From contig JAJYTF010000012.1 in the NCBI GenBank assembly GCA_021793155.1, positions 62,001 through 126,000 on the forward strand: a stretch of 64,000 bases of DNA, read 5' to 3'. Of this stretch, positions 58,094-64,000 are shown piece by piece. Source of the DNA: Pseudomonadota bacterium. Its GTDB lineage: Bacteria > Pseudomonadota > Alphaproteobacteria > Rhodospirillales > Magnetospirillaceae. The notes below the pieces were generated by a model. It saw nothing but the letters and a program-made list of their open reading frames with translations, made no database searches and was not told the DNA's origin. Position 1 is the stretch's first letter; every line of letters begins with the position of its first letter. A program made the translations under genes and the position numbers.

Positions 58094-61054
58094 CTAGAGA
58101 ATCCCCGGCTTGTCGGCTTTCCAGCGGGCGTATTCGGTGGCCAGCAGGGTGGCGTGGTCCCGCTCTTCGGCGGCCAATTCGCGATATAGCTGGTAGGCGG
58201 GGGTGCCTTTCCTCTGCTCTTCGCTCTTCTCGGCGAAATAGGCGGCCGCTCGCTGCTCGAACAGGATGGCGGTGCGGAACAGGCCGGCCGCATCGGCCGG
58301 AACCTCCTTGAAGCCGGCATGCGCCACAGCCAGGTCCAGGCGGAAATCAGGCGAGGGCAGGGGAACGTCCACATGGTAGCGCCTTGACAGCGTGTCCATG
58401 TGTTCCTTTTCCATGCCAGCAAGCTTGCCGAACAGTTCCTGCAGCACCGGGTCGTCCGTGCTGTTGGCGGCCCGGAGGTAGAAGGCCTGCCCGCCCAGCT
58501 CGATTTCGAACGCGGTGCGCAATCCTTCCAGCGCGGCTTCGCCCTCCATCTTGCGGTCGGCGCGCGCCTGCAGCCGTCCGCCGCAATGCGGGCACATGCC
58601 GTAGGGGAAGGCGAAGCCTTCGCTCACCTTGCCGCAGTCGGCGCACTGCCATTGCACGCTGGCACCGGCGCAGCAAATGTATTCCTCGTCGTCGTCGGTG
58701 GGGCGGCCGCATTTCGGGCAGAGTTTGGCCCCGGTACGCGCCGGGGCGAAGGCCGCGGCGTCGTCGGCCGTCACCGGCCATTTTGCCTTGCCCTGCTGCA
58801 GATAGGTGGCGATTGCCCGGGCCGCCCGGCGGCCGGCGCCCATAGCCAGGATGACGGTGGCGCCGCCAGTGACGATGTCGCCGCCGGCGAAGATGCCGGG
58901 CAGGTTGGTCGCCTGGGTACTGTCGTCAGCAACGATGTTGCCCCATTTGTTCAGCGCCAGGTCGGGAGTCGCCTGTCCGATGATGGGATTGGCCTTGGTG
59001 CCCAGCGCGTAGATGACGGTGTCGCAATCCAGTTCGACGAATTCGTCGAGAGGGATCGGCTTGCGGCGGCCTTTTTCGTCGGGCTCGCCCAGCATCATCT
59101 TCTGCACCTTCATGCCGCGTACGTTGCCGGCCTCGTCGGTGAAGATCTCGACCGGTGAGTGCAGGAAGAAGAAGTCGATGCCTTCTTCCTTGGCATGGCG
59201 GATCTCTTCGACCCGGGCGGGCGCTTCGGCCTCGCTGCGCCGGTAGACGCAGCGTACCGTTGGGGCCCCCAGGCGCTTGGCCACCCGCAGGCAGTCCATG
59301 GCGGTGTTGCCGGCGCCAATGACCACCACGCTCTGGCCAAGGCTGATGGGCGTGTCGAGATAGGGGAACTGGTCGCCGCCCATCAGGTTGACGCGGGTCA
59401 GGAATTCGTTGGCCGAATAGACCTGGCCGGCGAATTCCCCGGGAATTCCCAGAAAGGCCGGGGCGCCTGCGCCTGCGCCGACGAATACCGCGTCGAAGCC
59501 CATGTCGCCGGTCAGCTGCGGAATGGTGAACGTCTTGCCGACCACTTTGTTGGTCTCGAAGCGCACGCCCATGTCCCTAAGGCGCTGGATTTCGCGGTCG
59601 ATGATGTGGCGCGGCAGGCGGAACGCCGGGATGCCGTACTGCAATACACCGCCCAGCACGTGCAGAGCTTCATAGACGGTGACCGAGGCGCCGAAGCGCG
59701 CCAAGTCGGCGGCGCAGGCGAGGCCGGAAGGTCCCGAACCGACGATGGCGACCCGGCCCAATTGCCCGGCATTGGCCGGCGGCGTCGCCTTCGGCGGCTG
59801 CGCGTGGTCGCCGACGAAGCGTTCCAGCCGGCCAATGGCCACCGGCTCGAGCTTCTTGCCCTTGGCGATGATGCATTGCGCCTCGCATTGCGTTTCCTGC
59901 GGGCAGACGCGGCCACAGACCGATGGGAAGATGCTGTTGTCGTAGATGGCGTTAAGCGCCCCGTCGACATCGCGGATCAGCAGGTGGCGGATGAACCGCG
60001 GTATATCGATGCCAACCGGGCAACCGGCGATGCAGGTCGGCTTGTGACACTGGATGCAGCGTTCGGCCTCGCGCAGGGCGTGGTTGATGGAGTAGCCGAG
60101 ATTCACTTCGCTGAAGTTGGCGGCCCGCTCATGCGCATCGGCCTCGGGCATCGGCACCTGGTGAGGTTCCAGGGCCGACATCTTCTTATAAGTGCGCTTG
60201 CCTTCGACGAACAGCACCTGCTCCAGGTTGCAGACGTGGTTCAGATCCTCAACAGCCGTGGCTTCCTGGGGTTTGAAGCGCTTCTGCCGGCTGTGCAGTT
60301 CGGCAAAATCCACCAGATGGCCATCGAAGTCCGGGCCCTCGACGCAGGCGAACTTGACCTCGCCGCCCACGGTGACCCGGCAGGATCCGCACATACCGGT
60401 GCCGTCGACCATGATGGTGTTGAGGGAGACCATGGTCTTCACCCCATAGGGACGGGTCGTGTCGGCGCAGGCATGCATCATGGGAAGCGGCCCGATGGCC
60501 ACGACCAGGTCGGGCTTGTCGGTTTCCAGCACATCCTTGAGAGCCGCGGTGACGAAGCCGGCACGGCCATAACTGCCGTCGTCGGTGCAAATGATCTGGT
60601 TGTCGCTGTAGCCCGCGAATTTTTGTTCCCAGAACACCAGGTCCTTGCTCCGGAAGCCCATGATGCTGGTGGTGCGGTTGCCGGCTTCCTTGAAGGCGCG
60701 CAGCTGCGGGAATACGGGAGCAACGCCCAAGCCGCCGCCGACGAAGACGACGTGGCCGACCTTGGCCACATGCTGTGGCAGGCCTAAGGGGCCGACGAAG
60801 TCATCGAAGCTGTCGCCTCGGCGATAGTTGTCGCGCATCTGGCGCGTGGTCTTGCCGAGAGCCTGGATCACCATCGTAATGGTGCCCCGGTCCCGATCGA
60901 AGTCGGCGACCGTCAAGGGGATCCGCTCTCCGCCGTCGTGCAGCCTCAGCATGACGAAATGCCCGGGTTGCGCCGCTCGCGCCACGTCCGGAGCATGGAC
61001 TTCCCACAGGAAGGTGACATCCGAGAAAGTCTCGTGACGGACGATCGAATACAT
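58094..61054 (-). CDS. NfnA-NfnB-rubrerythrin fusion flavoprotein
   Basis: A 986-residue protein made of three units. Residues 1-285 match the NfnA/SudB ferredoxin-NADP reductase-like subunit (VFVGGGLGVAPVFPQ, DGTGMCGSCRVTVGG for a [2Fe-2S]). Residues 310-780 match GltD/NfnB/SudA (CIQCHKPTCIAGCPVGIDIP, VAIVGSGPSGLACA, VVVIGAGNTAMDC). Residues 785-986 hold a Cys-rich ribbon (CPKCG, CADCG, CPHCGG) and a ferritin-like rubrerythrin domain (EIELGGQAFY, EKEH, EERDHATLL). It may pass NADPH or ferredoxin electrons to peroxide at the diiron site. It is divergent from a ferredoxin gene. Confidence 0.88.
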   Translation of the reverse strand: MYSIVRHETFSDVTFLWEVHAPDVARAAQPGHFVMLRLHDGGERIPLTVADFDRDRGTITMVIQALGKTTRQMRDNYRRGDSFDDFVGPLGLPQHVAKVGHVVFVGGGLGVAPVFPQLRAFKEAGNRTTSIMGFRSKDLVFWEQKFAGYSDNQIICTDDGSYGRAGFVTAALKDVLETDKPDLVVAIGPLPMMHACADTTRPYGVKTMVSLNTIMVDGTGMCGSCRVTVGGEVKFACVEGPDFDGHLVDFAELHSRQKRFKPQEATAVEDLNHVCNLEQVLFVEGKRTYKKMSALEPHQVPMPEADAHERAANFSEVNLGYSINHALREAERCIQCHKPTCIAGCPVGIDIPRFIRHLLIRDVDGALNAIYDNSIFPSVCGRVCPQETQCEAQCIIAKGKKLEPVAIGRLERFVGDHAQPPKATPPANAGQLGRVAIVGSGPSGLACAADLARFGASVTVYEALHVLGGVLQYGIPAFRLPRHIIDREIQRLRDMGVRFETNKVVGKTFTIPQLTGDMGFDAVFVGAGAGAPAFLGIPGEFAGQVYSANEFLTRVNLMGGDQFPYLDTPISLGQSVVVIGAGNTAMDCLRVAKRLGAPTVRCVYRRSEAEAPARVEEIRHAKEEGIDFFFLHSPVEIFTDEAGNVRGMKVQKMMLGEPDEKGRRKPIPLDEFVELDCDTVIYALGTKANPIIGQATPDLALNKWGNIVADDSTQATNLPGIFAGGDIVTGGATVILAMGAGRRAARAIATYLQQGKAKWPVTADDAAAFAPARTGAKLCPKCGRPTDDDEEYICCAGASVQWQCADCGKVSEGFAFPYGMCPHCGGRLQARADRKMEGEAALEGLRTAFEIELGGQAFYLRAANSTDDPVLQELFGKLAGMEKEHMDTLSRRYHVDVPLPSPDFRLDLAVAHAGFKEVPADAAGLFRTAILFEQRAAAYFAEKSEEQRKGTPAYQLYRELAAEERDHATLLATEYARWKADKPGIL

Positions 61055-61368
61055 GCATGCACCTTGATGCTGCCCCGGGCCTGGGACGGAACCCTAATCT
61101 TCATTGATCAGTCGTTCAACATCGTTGTCGGCCGAGGAAAATCCCGCGCCGGATCTTCGCCCGAACGAAGCCTCATCCAGAAGTAGTGAGGCCTTGCAGG
61201 GAAAATTGCGTTTCGGGTTGTACACCCGTTCGAGTTTGGGCGTTAGTCGCCATTCTACTGGAATGCAATTATCCATTAGGGCATTATCCGGGCACCAAGG
61301 ATGTAGTGGTGCAAAGTGACTCTGTCTTGTCCTTTTGCATGCCACGGCCAGCCCAAGAGGAGAGAACA
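61055..61368. other. Divergent intergenic region
   Basis: A 314-bp gap between the fusion flavoprotein and the ferredoxin. It presumably holds both promoters. I could not identify a convincing -35/-10 pair, sigma-54 site or FNR box. AGAGGAGAG precedes the ferredoxin start as ribosome-binding site. Confidence 0.4.
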
Positions 61369-61563
61369 ATGGCCTATCAGATCGTCGCCGCCAATTGTAC
61401 CGCCTGCGGCGCATGCGAATTCGAATGCCCTTCCAAAGCCATCAGCATGGCCGGCGACGTTTTCGCCATCGATCCCAACAAATGCACGGAATGCGAAGGC
61501 GTTCATGACACGCCGCAGTGTGCCTCGGTGTGCCCGGTGGACGACACCTGCATCCCGCTTTGA
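61369..61563 (+). CDS. 2[4Fe-4S] ferredoxin
   Basis: A 64-residue ferredoxin. [11 protein letters not shown] binds the first cluster. [17 protein letters not shown] binds the second, with the longer loop seen in FdxN- and YfhL-type ferredoxins. It is the likely redox partner of the divergent NfnAB-like fusion. The start MAYQIVAAN has a strong ribosome-binding site. Confidence 0.92.
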   Translation: MAYQIVAANCTACGACEFECPSKAISMAGDVFAIDPNKCTECEGVHDTPQCASVCPVDDTCIPL

Positions 61564-61606
61564 CTGGCGCCGGCCTTAGCCGGAAGAATTCCGCGGACAG
61601 ACCCCT

Positions 61607-61638
61607 GCACCGGCGGGCGTGAAGACGCCCGCCGGTGC
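61607..61638. terminator. Long perfect hairpin
   Basis: GCACCGGCGGGCGT and ACGCCCGCCGGTGC form a 14-bp stem with a GAAG loop. It sits between the ferredoxin and the convergent small gene. There is no T-run; probable bidirectional terminator. Confidence 0.6.
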
Positions 61639-61704
61639 GAAAGGGCCGCAGTTGTTGCTAGCGATGCGGGCGGCAGTGGCCGACCGCCGCCCGCGTCGCA
61701 GATC

Positions 61705-61905
61705 TTAGCGCTTTCTGACCGAGCCCACGGCCAGAAGCTCTTCCCCCAGATTATGGTGCAAGGTCGACTCGCCCTGCTGTTCCCGCGGACGATAATGCGC
61801 CTTGTCCGGGGCATCGTATGCCGGAGCGTGCTTTTTCGGGACGATGTCGGTGAACCGTCTATCGTGTTCCGACCGTTTGTCGAAGTCTTCATAGACGTTG
61901 GCCAT
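61705..61905 (-). CDS. Unknown small hydrophilic protein
   Basis: A 66-residue charged protein starting MANVYEDFDKRSEHDRRFTD. It is rich in His, Arg and Asp with no hydrophobic segment. GGAGGG precedes the ATG. No family is recognised. Confidence 0.5.
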   Translation of the reverse strand: MANVYEDFDKRSEHDRRFTDIVPKKHAPAYDAPDKAHYRPREQQGESTLHHNLGEELLAVGSVRKR

Positions 61906-62103
61906 TATGCCCTCCGCCCAGTTTATTGTTTTCTAATATGTTACCACATTGAGCCGGGAAGGCGAATCTTTCGCCGGAGCAGCCGCACCGATCGTGGGGC
62001 TGCCGCAAAGTCGTATAAACGAATGGGCAGGTCCTATATCCCGACAGACCCGCCCGCCCAATCCTTTTAGCGGCGCGCCACCGAAGACCGGCGGCTGTAG
62101 AGT

Positions 62104-62128
62104 CCTCCCGCGTTCTCTGTGCGGGAGG
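62104..62128 (+). promoter_or_regulatory. Hairpin covering the ribosome-binding site of the next gene
   Basis: CCTCCCGC (62104-62111) pairs perfectly with GCGGGAGG (62121-62128), and the latter contains the GGGAGG Shine-Dalgarno of the gene starting at 62135. Such a fold can hide the site and make translation depend on temperature or upstream translation. Confidence 0.5.
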
Positions 62129-62134
62129 AAGCCA

Positions 62135-62383
62135 ATGAACGAACGCCGATGCGCGTGGTGCGGCAAGAAACTTAACGATTCCGCCCACGGCCATAGCTTT
62201 TGCGGCAAGCCATGCCAACACCAGTTCGAAAGTTGGTGCCGTAGCCGAGCCATCGCCCGAACCGAAGCCGTCCATCGCTGGAGAGATTCCGGCATCGCGG
62301 CCAAGGGTGAGGGGATGGCGGCCGCGACAGTCAACAGAACCAGTGCTCCAGCAATGACGGCAGAGCCGACACTGGATCGATAA
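62135..62383 (+). CDS. Small protein with zinc-ribbon-like N-terminus
   Basis: An 82-residue protein starting MNERRCAWCGKKLN. CAWC and CGKPCQHQFESWCR give a C-x2-C...C-x3-C set resembling short zinc-binding modules. The Ala/Thr-rich C-terminus looks disordered. It is followed by a strong terminator, which supports that it is transcribed alone. Confidence 0.55.
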   Translation: MNERRCAWCGKKLNDSAHGHSFCGKPCQHQFESWCRSRAIARTEAVHRWRDSGIAAKGEGMAAATVNRTSAPAMTAEPTLDR

Positions 62384-62405
62384 ACGGGTGTCATGCCCGC
62401 AAGCA

Positions 62406-62446
62406 GAAACCGCCCGGCAGGCCATGAGCGCTTGCCGGGCGGTTTT
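62406..62446 (+). terminator. Rho-independent terminator
   Basis: AAACCGCCCGGCA and TGCCGGGCGGTTT form a 13-bp stem ending in a T-run (GGTTTTCC). It lies 23 bp after the stop of the small zinc-ribbon gene. The A-run on the left arm means it may also work leftward. Confidence 0.75.
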
Positions 62447-62564
62447 CCGTCGTGCTGGTGGCATGTCCCAATCGAGCGGTGCAGCACCTCGGTTGCGCTG
62501 TTGCCCGAGGCCCGCATCTGGATGACTGTGAGGGATCCGAGTGGGTCGGGTGGGCAGGCCTACG

Positions 62565-63182
62565 ATGAAATGGATTCCCGTTCTCGCCGTTCTCGCCGTC
62601 CTTCTGTCAGAGGGCTCGTCCCGCGCCGCCGAGGTCGACCAACCGACCGATGGCGGCGGCTTCGTCGAGGCTTTCATCCAGGGCAGCACGCGACTGCGTA
62701 CCGAGGCCGACCTTTCCGCCGACCAGAAGGCCGAGGCGTTGCGCCGATTCCTGGATCAGCGCTACGACATGGACAATGCCATGAGTTTCATCCTCGGCCG
62801 CTACTGGGCCGAGGCGTCGCCCGAGCAGCGCCACCGCTACCTGGTGATCTTCGAGGATTACCTGCTGGCCCGCTACGGTGCCCAGTTCGATGAGATCGCG
62901 TTTCACCTGGCGGTGGTGGAAGTGGCCACCGGCGTCGCGGGAAAGACCATCGTTCGTACGGTTGCCTCCCGGGATGGGGGGCTGGAGATCAGGGTCGACT
63001 GGGTGCTGGTGCGGCGGAACGAGCAGCGATGGCTGATCAGTGACGTGAATGTCGGCGGCATCAGCCTGATTGAACTGATGCGCCAGGATTTTGCCGCCGT
63101 GCTGCGGGCCAATCGGGGGGACATTGAGGCGCTGCTGGCGGCCATCAAGCGCCAGACCGAGGCGCTGGGAAATGCGGGATAG
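62565..63182 (+). CDS. MlaC/Ttg2D-like phospholipid-binding protein
   Basis: A 205-residue periplasmic protein starting MKWIPVLAVLAVLL, with a signal peptide ending near SSRAAE. The body (FLDQRYDMDNAMSFILGRYW, FEDYLLARYG, WLISDVNVGGISLIELMRQD) is the MlaC fold, which carries phospholipids between outer- and inner-membrane Mla complexes. No other mla gene is in the window. A GTG at 62541 is a weaker start. Confidence 0.85.
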   Translation: MKWIPVLAVLAVLLSEGSSRAAEVDQPTDGGGFVEAFIQGSTRLRTEADLSADQKAEALRRFLDQRYDMDNAMSFILGRYWAEASPEQRHRYLVIFEDYLLARYGAQFDEIAFHLAVVEVATGVAGKTIVRTVASRDGGLEIRVDWVLVRRNEQRWLISDVNVGGISLIELMRQDFAAVLRANRGDIEALLAAIKRQTEALGNAG

Positions 63183-63346
63183 CGTATGATCCAATCACCG
63201 TGAATCTGTACGCTTTGAAAAAGCAGAGCTTTTTCAGCTGATCGGCTCTACCCGAATGCCCCCGCCCGATGCCACCGGCTGGCAATACACGCGGTCGGCC
63301 GGTGATGACACAATCGGCGCCTCATCCACCGAAGCTTGAGGACAAG

Positions 63347-63607
63347 ATGATCGCGTTGAGGTTTTTCCTTCCGCTCGCCGCCGGTGCAGCTTTGCTTGCC
63401 GGCTGCTCGTCCTCGTCCGACGACATGTCGTCGTTGCGCAGCGACGTGTCGTCGTTGCGCTATCAGGTGCAGCAGGCCCAGCAGACGGCGAACGCGGCAG
63501 AGGCCGAGGCCCGTGCCGCCAATGACCGGGCCAACGCCGCTCAATCCCAGGCTCAGGCGGCGCAGGCCCATGCCGACCAAGTTTATAACCGCAGCCTGCG
63601 CAAGTAG
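63347..63607 (+). CDS. Lpp-like alanine-zipper lipoprotein
   Basis: An 86-residue protein starting MIALRFFLPLAAG. The lipobox is LAGC. The mature part is a heptad-rich Ala helix (SLRSDVSSLRYQVQQAQQTA and onward) ending in RSLRK, like Lpp. The C-terminal Lys could be cross-linked to peptidoglycan. The next gene encodes an L,D-transpeptidase, the enzyme class that makes such links, and overlaps it by 38 bp. Confidence 0.85.
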   Translation: MIALRFFLPLAAGAALLAGCSSSSDDMSSLRSDVSSLRYQVQQAQQTANAAEAEARAANDRANAAQSQAQAAQAHADQVYNRSLRK

Positions 63608-64000
63608 CCGGGATGTCCGCCGGCTTCTGACCGCCGTCGCGGCCGCTGGTGGCTGGCTTCTTGTCGCCACGGCAGCGGCGGCCGCTGCCGCGGTGCCCAC
63701 TCCGCCGGTGCTGGGCGAGGTGATCCTGCATCGGGTACAGCCGGGCGAAAACCTTCTCGACTTGGCGCGCTCGTATGGTCTCGGCTATGTGGAGATCATG
63801 GCTGCCAACCGGGGCATCGATCCATGGGCGCCACCGGCGGGGCGGCAGTTGGTGCTGCCCACGGCGCATATTCCACCGGCCGAGCCTCGGTCGGGCATCG
63901 TGGTCAACCTGGGGGACATGCGCCTTTACTGGTATCGTCGTCCGGGGAAACCGCCGGAAAGCTTCCCCATCGGCATCGGCCGCATCGGCCTCGACATGCC
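63570..64000 (+). CDS. LysM / L,D-transpeptidase, N-terminal part
   Basis: An open frame running off the right edge. From the ATG at 63570 it reads MPTKFITAACASSRDVRRLL, then a hydrophobic signal (TAVAAAGGWLLVATAAA). A LysM module (HRVQPGENLLDLARSYGLGY, then IMAANRGIDPW) and the beginning of a YkuD catalytic domain (GIVVNLGDMRLYWYRR) follow. The active-site Cys lies outside the window. It probably anchors the upstream lipoprotein to, or cross-links, peptidoglycan. Confidence 0.85.
   Translation, partial: MPTKFITAACASSRDVRRLLTAVAAAGGWLLVATAAAAAAAVPTPPVLGEVILHRVQPGENLLDLARSYGLGYVEIMAANRGIDPWAPPAGRQLVLPTAHIPPAEPRSGIVVNLGDMRLYWYRRPGKPPESFPIGIGRIGLDM

Noticed and set aside
59159-60787. Open reading frame of 542 codons on the plus strand
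   Set aside because: Antisense of the NfnAB-rubrerythrin fusion, whose motifs are unambiguous.
1-64000. CRISPR arrays and rRNA genes
   Set aside because: No regularly spaced repeats with unique spacers and no rRNA-like stretch were seen. The repeats present are att sites, iterons and short tandem copies.

Overview
The window is about 64 kb of GC-rich chromosomal DNA from an alphaproteobacterium. The gene set (RpoH, RluD, HiPIP, a TtrBCA-type molybdoenzyme, a DUF3141 protein, an NfnAB-like flavoprotein) fits the Rhodospirillales, near Magnetospirillum. This is inferred from gene content and codon use; no database search was possible.

Region 1 (1-6.5 kb) is core genome: the 3' part of purA, a membrane-tethered pseudokinase with a small membrane partner, rpoH, rluD, a small membrane protein, a JAMM-type protease and tRNA-Glu(CTC).

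Region 2 (6.47-19.89 kb) is a 13.4-kb element integrated in the 3' half of tRNA-Glu. A 38-bp identical direct repeat (44 bp with one mismatch) marks its ends. It carries integrase, an excisionase-like protein, primase, a RepA-like helicase, a RuvC-like nuclease, an iteron cluster, TerS/TerL-like packaging genes, a scaffold-like protein and a tape-measure-like protein. No portal, capsid or lysis gene is recognisable, so it looks like a phage satellite or a heavily reduced prophage. A 19-bp motif recurs at three control regions. A separate XRE-type regulator has its own pair of palindromic operators.

Region 3 (19.9-21.9 kb) is a scar zone: a BrnT-type toxin with an HTH antitoxin, a tandem 16-bp repeat, an IS66-like remnant, and a VapBC pair whose toxin is truncated.

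Region 4 (21.9-34.2 kb) is one tightly packed + strand operon headed by an ArsR-family repressor: RND adaptor, RND pump, ArsP-like permease, thioredoxin-like protein, outer-membrane factor, and a YbhGFSR-like ABC exporter. The ArsR gene sits on a promoter embedded in a dyad that predicts a leaderless transcript. Behind it, a universal-stress-protein gene and a second arsR have both lost their 5' ends at one head-to-head junction.

Region 5 (35.3-40.5 kb) holds a TetR regulator, an HD-GYP protein, an OsmC-like protein, a thiolase, a BON lipoprotein and a porin. Phased 11-bp repeats lie upstream of the porin.

Region 6 (41-54 kb) is a molybdoenzyme island. A PhnD-like binding protein, histidine kinase and NtrC-like regulator (without GAFTGA) are divergent from a TtrB-TtrC-TtrA-like oxidoreductase, a TorD-like chaperone and a HiPIP. 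moaA, a PhoU/PhoB-type fusion regulator, a moeA remnant and a GDCCVxC-like protein follow. Two GTTAC-N6-GTAAC dyads lie in the divergent control region. The enzyme's substrate cannot be read from sequence; tetrathionate, arsenic and selenium oxyanions are candidates.

Region 7 (54-64 kb) contains a methyltransferase, a DUF3141/PhaC-like hydrolase, a family-2 glycosyltransferase, a natural NfnA-NfnB-rubrerythrin fusion divergent from a ferredoxin, small proteins, an MlaC-like protein, an Lpp-like lipoprotein and the start of an L,D-transpeptidase.
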